Shown here: one piece after another, positions 21,901-64,000 of the stretch | Position numbering within the stretch: position 1 is the first letter of the stretch | Layout of the letters: every line of letters begins with the position of its first letter | NCBI RefSeq assembly: GCF_018991925.1 | Contig: NW_024726235.1 | Coordinates: forward strand, 1,668,601 to 1,732,600 | Origin: Homarus americanus | Lineage: Eukaryota; Arthropoda; Malacostraca; Decapoda; Nephropidae | Reading direction: 5' to 3' | Length of the DNA stretch: 64,000 nt | Program-made: the position numbers and the translations under genes | The notes under the pieces: generated by a model | Seen by the model: the letters and a program-made list of their open reading frames with translations, nothing else | The model's database searches: none | What the model was told of the DNA's origin: nothing

Positions 21901-23993
21901 AATTATATGAAGAAAAAATCACGATCCAGGGTATCAATAATCTTTTACCAATGGAGTAGTTTGATGATATTCATTATTAGGGGGTACCCACTCACACTGG
22001 GACAGTTATAAGATTTTCCCCAAAGTCAATGTTGAAAAATGTGAAACATTAATATATTGATATAAATTACTATCAACAGTGAAATTATGACATGTGAGAC
22101 CAACATAATCACTTCCAAAATCTACTATGATCTATAGTTAATATTCATGCAGTTTGAAATGTTCCCCCCTGCTAAGAAGTAAAGTAAGTACATAAGAGAG
22201 TATTAACAAAGAAAAAAATACAATTTTTAGCAACAATTCCAAAACAATAAATGATGTCCATACCTGTGTTACTTACCACATCTCTTGGGCTTATCCAAAC
22301 CTTTGACAGTTCACTCACATAACACTACCAGAAAACAAAAATCCATTGAATTATAAGCACTCCTTGCATTCATAAAACATATACTTTGGTCAAACAGAAG
22401 GTGCAGCTGAAGAAAATAAAGTGCTGCTCCCTTATTCAAAACACTGATTCATACAATACATCAGAAACCTTAAGTTATTTGTAACACAAATACCAAAGTC
22501 CCTACCTGGGCCATCTAGCTTCAATAGGTACAAATGGTTTCACAGCTCTTGCACACTAACAGATTTCTACAACTTCACCTCCTAATCATGCATATAAATT
22601 TTCAACAACTGAAAACATTTTAAAAGAAAAAGAAACTGGAAAACTGAGAAAATGACAAAATTTCCTCAACACTAGCTCATCCCCTACAAAAATGAGGACC
22701 GACTTTAAACCCTTTGGGCTATCCAGGTTTCACTATTTCCTTCTGTACCCAGAACAATACCAATCCAAGCTACCAATGCAAAGTGCTCCATATTAAACAT
22801 CCTCATATTAATAAATATCGCAACTAAATTGTACTAAGAAATTTCTTTGCTGCCACAATAAGACTTGTACATTTATGGGGGTTAAAACAGGTCAAGGTGC
22901 ACCCCATAACATAATATTCATCAAATATAACCTCCGCTCTTAATATCCAAGTAAAATGACTATCGTAAGAGTAAATTTTTCACAATTCATATACCAAGAC
23001 TGTAATTATAATAATTATAATAAAAAAGAGTGGTCTGATGTAAATGCACTGCAGTGAATTCACCTGTGATATGATGGCCATTACCAATTAAAAAAAATTA
23101 GTATATATTTCCACTATCATATTTTGTACACTGGTAAATGCAATAGAATACATTAACTTAACTGCAGAGTAACTTGGCAGCAGTTAGCTCTAGGCAATAC
23201 CACTGGATAACATATATGGTCTACCTCACAATGAATAACTGAAGTACAATAGCTGCAGAAAAAAACTTTTCTAACTTATCCTAACGAGAATAACTGTGAG
23301 TCCCTCATCATCTACACAAATACTGGTGAAAAAGATCAAGAAAAAACAAAAACAAGGATGTTTAACAATGTCTACTCTGGATATGGTAGCAAGACAGTAA
23401 AAATTTTCTATCAAAACATCTAATTCTCAAAACTAGATGCTTTTTGACAGACTGGTGAAGACTTAGTATGCTATGACTGATCACATATAGTAAATACCCT
23501 AACACTTCTAAATTCTGAGCCAATAATAATAATAACGAAAATCAAATTACAGAATCAAATACATTTAGAAAACTGTAACAGTTTAATAATGACTGAGTTA
23601 GCAACCAAGTCTACCATCTTGCAGGGCAACAGCTCCATAAAAATTAATTCTTTTTTAAGCTTTACATTATAATTTTTTTTATGAATTATGAAATGGCAAC
23701 TGTGCCAACATGCTGTGTCCGATTTTTATCAGGCATAACATAGTTTAGCTTTGAACCCACAAAGATGCTTGACTTCATAAATTACTACAGGCAATGCTTC
23801 ATTTTCTCAAATGAATTTTGAACTGTTTCACTACTGCAGCAATTCAGAACCAATAATCACACTTTTGGGTTTTTCAATACCCGTCTAAACATCCTGTGAG
23901 TTGCAAAACAATATTGGACCAAAATCATATGGACATGAGTGCTGTCATCAGCAAAACTATTATGGGATCTCCAAGCTGTGAGGTGGCTTATAC
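18950..23993 (-). other. probable long 3'UTR and downstream region of XPO1
   Basis: About 5 kb without exons, transposon ends or microsatellites. The TACTGTA/TACAGTA words common elsewhere are nearly absent here. On the minus strand an ATTAAA lies at 23582-23587. The first AATAAA after the XPO1 stop is only at 20278-20283. That, and the different word content, suggest a long transcribed 3'UTR reaching about 20.3 kb or beyond. The exact end is unknown. Confidence 0.4.
20278..20283 (-). terminator. candidate XPO1 polyadenylation signal
   Basis: Minus-strand AATAAA, the first after the stop codon at 23994. A variant ATTAAA at 23582-23587, about 410 bases after the stop, is the alternative for a short UTR. 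Confidence 0.3.
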
Positions 23994-56956
<32,963 letters not shown>

Positions 56957-56959
<3 letters not shown>

Positions 56960-57240
56960 CTTGAATACAGAGTGGCGCAGCGAGGACTGGAGGCAGGAGC
57001 GGTCAAAATCCTTCTCGCCTCACGTGTTAACTATTTCCTGGGAGGGAAACACTCCTTTTGTCTTTGCTAATTTCCCTTCACTGCATACTTCTTCCCAGAT
57101 CAGAAACTAATGAACTGGACGGTACACAGACTAAGCGATGACTGGATAGCGGTTAGGATGCGCACGAAATCCGGAACAAACTAGAATCAAGTGAAGTTAA
57201 TTTCAAAACAACATTCTAGCAACTCGTGCTCGCCCATCAC
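56957..57240 (-). CDS. XPO1: probable XPO1 first exon: 5'UTR plus the ATG codon
   Basis: Minus-strand sequence GCGCCACTCTGTATTCAAG-ATG|GTAACT puts an ATG as the last codon before a donor. Joined to exon 2 it reads MIEK-MSLTVEASKLL in frame. The only coding bases are 56957-56959. The surrounding 56960-57240 is CG-richer than the introns, as expected for a transcription start region. The 5' limit given is a guess. Confidence 0.5.
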
Positions 57241-57648
57241 CTTACCTTCTGCTTTTCTCCCTGCACTTGCGATAGATCTATTCTTTCGAGACATTCACTG
57301 TCATATGTATGCCTTTTTACAACTAAGTACACAGCCTACAGCCGTTTAAGGTCCCTGAAAATAGGGATAAATAAGGTTTCGTGTCCGGAGATGCAAGACG
57401 TTCAATCCATACGCCATGAAAATTTCGGTTTGAAACTGGTACAAACCGGATCATAAGGACAAGGTCTTCCAATATTTGACGTGAAATATACCTTCAATTA
57501 CAATATATTTAGCTTTTTCCGAAGCATGGATATAAGTCTCTTCAATTTATAAGGTCTACTAACATTAACTTAAGTTCAAAATCTGCCTTTTATCAAAGTA
57601 ATATGTGCTTTCTTTGTATCATGGTCGACATCATAAGCATGTATAGTC

Positions 57649-57758
57649 TTCCCGCGTTTAATCAAGGGCTGTGATTGGTCAGTACCCGACGTTCTGAGCC
57701 AACCACGAAGAAGTTTACAAACCTCTACGTTTTCTTCAGGGTCTGTCTTATGGCGGGA
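57649..57758 (-). promoter_or_regulatory. possible XPO1 promoter region with CCAAT and E2F-like sites
   Basis: Contains GATTGGT at 57673-57679 (CCAAT box on the minus strand), TTCCCGCG at 57649-57656 and GGCGGGA at 57752-57758 (E2F-like). CCAAT/NF-Y control is known for vertebrate XPO1. The link here rests only on position, about 0.7 kb upstream of the first exon. Confidence 0.3.
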
Positions 57759-57821
57759 ATATTTAAAATAGCAACATGGTGCTGGAGAAAAAAGGAAAAC
57801 GGTTTTGTTATGGAATATCAT

Positions 57822-59280
57822 TGATAATATATAGCCTAACGATGATTCCGCAAAAAAAATAAAAAGCTATTTTCGGAGATTATATTTCCAATTCTTCAGA
57901 TATACCAAGTGAAAACTAGAATAAGAATAAACATATTTTCAAATTAGCTGAAATCACAACAATGATTTTTTTTTCATTCACATAATGAAACTAGTTAATG
58001 AAAGCAGTTTAGCTATTATTGACGTAACAATAGCATTGTTATTCAGGAGAATGCCCACTATTTATATAACGATAACTGCAGAAATGTTCCTTGAAAATAG
58101 AAAGTTATTATGAATTACGCCAGAGTATTACTCATAATGGTTACAGAATATGATTTCCAAGAACATGTGTCAACACGGGTGTATAAGTGTGTTCGTATAT
58201 ATGAGCGCACGTGGGCATACTTGTGTTTAAACTGAGTGTCTTTTTAAGTTAAATGTTCGTATGTTGACGTTTCATTATATGACGACATTTGTATTAGCCA
58301 TAAGCGTACTGTGCTGCTGTACTGTACTAGTGCGGTGACGAATAGGCGCTACGATCTGTCTTTGTGAGAGCTCAGTCTACACATGATCAAATTACTGCAT
58401 GGTGTGTATCCTGTGGTGGTGTTTATTACAATCTATATAAAGCACTGTAACCTTCATTACAAACACAACTTTATTGCTTATACTGTAATAAAGTCACGAA
58501 TTAGCAGTTCATCGTAAACCTATTTTTTTTATTTATTCATGTCCAGTATATAAATATAAATTTATCTTGACTAGAAAAAGGTTAATCCTAAGTTAGTACT
58601 GCAGATAACATTATTCTAAATTCTTGGGTGTATAATCATCGACAGCTGTCAGTGTGTTCAAAAATATCTGCTACTAACATGAAACCTTTTTAGAATTTGT
58701 ATACATTTTACAATTCTAGGTTGACTCTTCAATCAGTTTCATAATTATGTTGCGTTGTTTTATCATGGGCTGCAAGTATGATCTATTTGTTATTAATTTG
58801 ATCTGCATTATTTGTTATATATTTTTTCAAATGACACTCAATTAAACAAAATTAATATTACTACTACTACTACTACATTTCTGCTACTGCATTTCAAAGG
58901 CTCAGCATATAATGTACATGCGCAACTCAATTTAAATTGGACGGATTTCCAAAAAAACATAACTATTAGGTATAACATATTGTAATTGTCTCCTTGTTTA
59001 TCAAAGTAAAGTTTTTTTGCATTTTATAAGAATCTCATAAAACAAGATACCCAACGTTAGAAAATACAATGAACGGATTGTTCTTCCTTTTATGTGGACG
59101 ACCCAAACTTAACCTATCCTGTTGATGCCAAAATAATTATGATTTGGCTAGGATAAGTTCCGCCATTTCATATCACCTGAAAAACAAATGGACTTGTTCA
59201 CTGTATATTTACAACACTTACCATTTGTCATCAGCAGCACTATGAGTTAGGTTACCCTCAAAACCATTCTCACAGAAAAC
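57822..59280. other. intergenic, nothing recognised
   Basis: AT-rich DNA with no protein-like open frame, transposon end or satellite. A short CTACTACTA run lies at 58859-58876. Confidence 0.5.
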
Positions 59281-59294
59281 GAGTACAGTTTACA

Positions 59295-59318
59295 TGACGT
59301 CATCTCCCAGTGACGTAA
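59295..59318 (+). promoter_or_regulatory. paired CRE-like sites
   Basis: A perfect TGACGTCA (59295-59302) is followed 16 bases later by TGACGTAA (59311-59318), in a locally CG-richer stretch. They lie about 180 bases before a small open frame at 59493. Promoter activity is only suggested. Confidence 0.35.
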
Positions 59319-59492
59319 GCGGGTGGAGGCACTAGACTGGGGAAGCCTGGAATAAATGCTGCTATAGTTCGGAAGTTTGTTTATGCAGAATAACATATCT
59401 GGCACTTTTAAATTAAAATAAGTAGAAATAATGTAATTGGGTTAGGTTTAATTCATATCTTTTATGCAGCCTTTCAAAATAAGAGGCTAAAA

Positions 59493-59636
59493 ATGATTGA
59501 TAAAATCGATTTCTCTCAGGAGTACTTGGCAACTCAACGAGCAAGTGACATAAGGAAAATGGTGCAACAATCACTAGAAAATGACTCTCCATCCGGTAGA
59601 GATTTCCACAGGCTTATTTGGAAAAAGAGATTTTAA
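59493..59636 (+). CDS. small hypothetical open frame (47 codons)
   Basis: Reads MIDKIDFSQEYLATQRASD..., then MVQQSLENDSPSGRDFHRL and IWKKRF, TAA. The composition is protein-like (charged, few hydrophobic runs) and unlike the usual translated AT-rich DNA here. An acceptor-like TCTTTTATGCAG precedes the ATG at 59470. No family is recognised, and it may be chance or part of an exon. Confidence 0.22.
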   Translation: MIDKIDFSQEYLATQRASDIRKMVQQSLENDSPSGRDFHRLIWKKRF

Positions 59637-59867
59637 AGATTCTGTAAAAATCTGATGGTTCAATATAAAAGACTGCTTTACTTTCAAGATGATCCATCTT
59701 GTGATGCATGCTCTCGCTGAGCGTTGAATAGAAAACGCAGAATAATCTTCACCTGCTGCGCATATACACAGGGAGGGGTCCCTTGTCCCCCAGCACTTCC
59801 TACCCCGCTTCAACGCAAGTGGTGCAACCCCCACCCTCCTCCCCAAGCCTTTCCTTGTTCATGTTTT

Positions 59868-60102
59868 TTTTCTTGTGGAGGAAATTACCGCTTCCCGGAT
59901 GACGAACGGATGTTACTGTTCCATAAAGGTAACCATTTTAGACGATATGCAATCGGGAGTGAATTTTGAACGCGTTAGACAAAAATACGGTATACAGTAC
60001 ATCTGGGGCGAGATGAAAATCAAAATGGAACCAGGCAGTAGGGCAAATGAAATACCATTTAGGGATGAAGCAATGCAGATTACAAAATTAATGACGCCAT
60101 AA
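59868..60102 (+). pseudogene. possible transposase helix-turn-helix remnant
   Basis: The reading KVTILDDMQSGVNFERVRQ, then KYGIQYIWGEMK loosely follows the pattern of CENP-B/psq-type helix-turn-helix domains (K--IL-----G-----V---YGI---TI--). The match is weak and short. Confidence 0.25.
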
Positions 60103-60379
60103 CAAAACGTTCTTTAGATCGTTTATTTGTTTACGACGACGGTGCCTCAGCGTTCAGTTTTAAGTTCTTGAAACAATTGCATATGGATTCAGATAGCAAA
60201 ATAAACGAGAAATGATACCCCCATGAGAAGCACAAGTGATTGAAAAACGAAGACAAACTGAGCCTGCTTTGTGTGGTGTGGGTGCGGCTAGGGTGGCATA
60301 TATGCCTTTGTTGCTTCTAATCCTCTGACCGATGCTCTTATGCAATGGGCCAACCGAACTCCGCCTGCCACAACGACGC

Positions 60380-61130
60380 GGTATGATACCACACCTTCAT
60401 AATTCAACTAAGGACACAATACGTTATACCACGCCCACAAGTCCCTATGTGACATGACATCCCACAGCAACGTCATACTTCAACAACGAGCATAATACAG
60501 GATCTTACTTCCATAGCTACGCGACGTGTCAAACCTTCAGACAGGTATACAGTACATCACAGCGACGGCTGATGTTTGGGATGTGATCTCAGTTATAAAC
60601 TTATAAGTGATATCAGCCAGTGTTTATTTACCACTGAGAGGTGTATCTCTGTAATAAAGTGCATTTAGTATTATTATTGCAAGTGTTACCATGCCCACAC
60701 ACCAAAGATTCGTGAAATAACAAGATATACCATGCCCACACACCGCATTCAGCAGTCTAACAAACAATAATGCCACGCCCACATTAAATGTTATAATAAG
60801 TTATATCACTTTTGCACACTATAGCTACATGCTTTAATAAGTTATATCACGCTTACACATCATAGATACGTGCTATAAGTTATATCACGGCCAAATACAG
60901 CAGCAGCATAATGATGCTACTCCCACTCACCACAGCTACGCGCTGTAAGACATTAATTGTATCATGAATACATACCATAGTTACACAGCAAATAATACAT
61001 AACACAAAAATGTGATAGAAAATCATACCATTCCACACACCTAGCTAAGTACAATAAAAATTCTTCACGCCCAGACACCACACCTACGTATACCTCAAAA
61101 CCACAAATGCATGAATAATACGTCACAAGT
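60380..61130. repeat. degenerate tandem repeat, unit about 45-60 bp
   Basis: Recurring ATACCACGCCCACA, ATAAGTTATATCAC and CACAGCTACGCGCTG words at irregular spacing over about 750 bp. This is an old satellite-like array with no coding sequence. Confidence 0.6.
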
Positions 61131-61434
61131 AGAGTTGTGATCCCGCTGGAGTAGTTCGTGCAATTTTTCTTAATCAAAGAGCCCGTGTTCAACCTGTATT
61201 TGTACCTGGTCTGGCGTCTGTACATGAACTTTAACTCCTTTTCTCTCTGAATAATTGAAATAATTGCGTGCCTGGTTGTTGTTATAATGTACTACTGTGC
61301 TTCCACAAATAAGCGTGTATTCCGAATTAGGACGTAGACTAGTTATCAACAAAAAACAATTTAAGAGATACATCTCTGGTGTGTACCCCTGAAAAACAAG
61401 AACTGAGTGCAAGAGTTCGGTGGCCGCGCAGGAT

Positions 61435-61530
61435 ATGGCGGGTATGCTGGGTGTGGCGCGCTGCGTGGCCGCCAGGGGTCACTTCCCGCCCTCTCCTGCC
61501 ACCACAGCTTCACTTGATGTACTCTGCTAG
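61435..61530 (+). CDS. short frame resembling a mitochondrial presequence
   Basis: ATG opens MAGMLGVARCVAARGHF..., then PPSPATTASLDVLC, TAG. The start is Arg/Ala-rich with no acidic residue and lies in the most CG-rich patch of this end of the window. It could be a first coding exon that splices out before the stop, but no good donor is seen. Low certainty. Confidence 0.2.
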   Translation: MAGMLGVARCVAARGHFPPSPATTASLDVLC

Positions 61531-61829
61531 TCTGCTGCACTCTCAAAATACCAACACCAAAACAATTTTGTGGGAATATTTCGCCAGCAATAGTTTTTTT
61601 AGCCTTGAATTACGTTAGGTTATATTTTCACCCCTGTGTTAATTAAGTCAGGTTATCTTTTATAAATTATTAACTTAAATGTTAGATTAAATAAGTTAGG
61701 TTATCCTTTAGTCCTAGTTAGGTTGTCATTATCCAGATTAGGTTTCCTTTTAATCCTTAATTAGAATATCTTTTAAATCCCATTATATTAAATTCTAAAT
61801 CTTAGGTTTATTTTCAAGCCTTTTACTGT

Positions 61830-61960
61830 ATTAGGTTAACTTTGCCAAGATGATATTTTGTCCATCATCCCTAGCAAAGGCAAAATTCCACCACTTAATT
61901 GCCTACTGGACAAAATTCCGTCATCAGAATATCACAGTGGACAAAATTCTACCAGTTCAA
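61830..61960 (+). repeat. short repeats of GGACAAAATTC
   Basis: Three or four irregular copies of GGACAAAATTC or GGCAAAATTCC within 130 bp. Confidence 0.45.
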
Positions 61961-62859
61961 GTTTATCTTTCAAGCGCCAAGGCCTAGTTAGGTTAGGAAT
62001 TTTGGTCCTATGCAATGACCAACACGAATTTTACTGAATGAAGTTGTTAGTAGGGCTTTCATAACTACCACGAATTTTACACAACGACCTAAGCTTTCGT
62101 GACTACCATGAATATTTTATACAGCAAACTAAGCTTTCATGACTACAACCAATTTTTCACACTGAGCCAAGATTCCCCCACACTCTTAGCCTCGCTGGCT
62201 GTTATGTTAGGTTGCAGTGCCTCAGAATCCTTACGGGTGCTGTGTTGCGCCACCACAGACAGCTAGCTACCCTGCCTACGTGACTTTTATGTCAAACTTA
62301 TTGTTTGTTGTCGTTCAACAAGCCATTTGCTTATTTACGGAATGGGCCTGGCTGCTATAAAAAAAGTGGTATGTTGCAATTCTGAACACAGCTTTCTTCT
62401 TTATTTTAATGCCACAATCTCTTTATTTCCGTTGTTTATCGTTAACTAAATTATTTGCATTACCCTTCAGCATCTAGATTTGGAAAGTAACTAAGTTAAC
62501 TTTATATGTGCATTTTATTTGTACTGTACTTACCTTTCCAAATAAACTTCCTGATTCTTGTGTCTGGTTTCCAATAAATTTTTTATCCGGTTCAAAGGCT
62601 CTTTACGTAAATTTATCCCCTACCGCAAGATGTATTAATGCGAGTAAAATTGTCAAATTCTCCCTGAGCCTCGATGGCAAGTACTGCAAATGGATTCTCG
62701 TGTCTTATAATCTAGGGGATAAGATTTTAATGTGAACACTGTTACTTCTTGCGCTGTCACACTGTTGGTTTGGTCGTAACTACCCGGCTGGATACCAAGA
62801 AGTGATTGGTTCAATTGCCGGTCACCGCTTTGGATACTGACCCACTGAAGTGTTGTAAG

Positions 62860-63145
62860 GGTGTGTCATTTCACCTTTGTGTCATCCAGTATAAGTTACT
62901 CACTTTTATGTTATAAAGGATGAGTCAGTACACTCATGTATCAACCAGGATAAGTCAGGACACTTGTGTATCATCCAGAATGAATGAATATCATCTCGGA
63001 TCAGTCCCTACATTTGATCAACAAGGATGTCACTGTACTTATGTGTCATTCAAGGTGAGTCACTAATGGATATGTCTAGGATGAGTTACTAATGTGTGTC
63101 TAGGGTGAGTCACTATACGTTTATGCTGTCCAGGATGAGTTACTA
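62860..63145 (+). repeat. degenerate tandem repeat, unit about 30-35 bp
   Basis: Repeated GTGTCATCCAG, GGATGAGTCA and CACT-TACT-ATGT words, eight or so diverged units, ending at a hAT MITE. Confidence 0.65.
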
Positions 63146-63153
63146 GCCTTCCA

Positions 63154-63463
63154 CAGTGCCGGTTTAACCATGAGGCACTTAAGGCACTGGCCTCAGGCCC
63201 CCTGACTCTAAGGGGCCCCCAAATCCAAACATTCTCGAAGTTGAAGCGTATAAAACATAAACTTCGTTCAACGATGTCCTAGCAACGTCTCAATTTTATG
63301 TCTCTTATGAACATTAAATGTGTTATTTTGCAGAAGCTTAATTTTGATGAAATCATTGATAAATTTGGGTATATTTTATTCTTGTTATTTATATATACCT
63401 TGAGGGTAGGGGGCCCCAAGTTGATCTGTGCCTCAGGCCCCTATTAAGCTTAATCCAGCACTG
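63154..63463. mobile_element. 310-bp hAT MITE with perfect 8-bp target duplication
   Basis: Ends CAGTGCCGGTTTAA and, inverted, CAGTGCTGGATTAA. GCCTTCCA lies at 63146-63153 and 63464-63471. Subterminal GAGGCAC and GGGGCC words are inverted. It inserted at the last unit of the tandem repeat before it. Confidence 0.9.
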
Positions 63464-63471
63464 GCCTTCCA

Positions 63472-64000
63472 TGTTGTTTTTACAATCAGAATCATTTCAT
63501 CATCATTAATATTACTATCATTATTATCGTCTCCAGCATTACCATTAATTTCTAAATATTGAGATTTATTTTCCTCATCTCAACATCATTCTTATCATTG
63601 ACACATTATCATTATTACAACTACTGTACCATCTCCGTCACTGATGACAACAAAAATCAGTTATTCAATCACATTTCAGAGAGACCCGCAGTAATAGAGA
63701 CACAGCTGTTGATGGAGAGCGAGAAGGGAGGCCACTATCATTCTCCTTGCTGGGGAATTTCGCAAGAGGGAGGGAGAGCATCTTGTCCTGCGGGGCTAAA
63801 CCAGTCGACCCTCCCACACCCTCGCCTGAACAAAAGATCTGGCTGTAACTGACTTCTGCTAATTTCTGGCACTAAACTTCGTTACATTTACAATACCATG
63901 CCTTGCATTTCAGTGAATTTCCATCGCCATATACCTTACCCTTTACTACCCCTGATCCCTTGACATGGTCATATCGGCAATTGTGATCACATTTGCTTCA
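63472..64000. other. nothing recognised
   Basis: AT-rich DNA with CAT/ATC-rich runs (63490-63640) and a GC-richer patch at 63690-63830. No gene or repeat end was recognised. Confidence 0.4.

Noticed and set aside
57576..57821. 81-codon minus-strand frame upstream of XPO1
   Set aside because: Lies in the presumed promoter, shows no domain, and is not needed to complete XPO1.
61615..61760. Repeated TTAGGTTA words as an interstitial telomere (TTAGG)n
   Set aside because: Copies are isolated and spaced by unrelated sequence, with no tandem TTAGG run. Similar words also occur singly at 54484 and 55120.

Overview
The window is nuclear DNA of an animal, most likely a decapod crustacean. Genes have many short exons and long AT-rich introns. 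The DNA is crowded with DNA transposons, foldback elements and (TA)n arrays. The exportin exons read as an arthropod/animal XPO1, and several dispersed repeats look like families I associate with decapods. The species cannot be named from sequence alone.

Two genes converge. On the + strand, bases 1 to about 14.2-14.7 kb hold the 3' part of a proline-rich, probably actin-associated gene. It enters the window already in progress: the first 20 bases end an exon. Six further exons join in a consistent reading frame to a stop at 14021-14023, giving 721 codons in the window. Two of these exons are very short (67 bp and 34 coding bp). The family is tentative (forked/espin-like).

On the - strand, about 57 kb down to 23,994 holds a complete exportin-1 (XPO1/CRM1) gene. 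One 5' exon and 18 further coding exons were placed by splice sites and phase. They give 1071 residues if translation starts on the last codon of the proposed first exon. The leptomycin-reactive cysteine and the surrounding export-signal groove are intact. The 3'UTR may be several kb long (roughly 20.3-24 kb).

Transposons fill most of the remaining space: pogo/Tigger-type elements with TA target duplications (15.3, 27.6, 36.2 and 52.1 kb), hAT elements with 8-bp duplications (42.7 and 63.2 kb) and hAT relatives (32.3 and 45.2 kb), a Mutator-like element (53.8 kb), two LINE remnants (16.8 and 48.2 kb), and foldbacks (12.9, 18.3 and 55.9 kb). Several are nested. A 613-bp foldback sits in an older element that has an empty paralogous copy 40 kb away.

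From 57.8 to 64 kb no gene is secure. The stretch has a paired CRE-like site, two short candidate reading frames, degenerate tandem repeats and a hAT MITE. No new biochemical system was found. The most unusual features are the window-wide TACTGTA/TACAGTA motif and a repeat module shared between foldback arms and SINE-like repeats.
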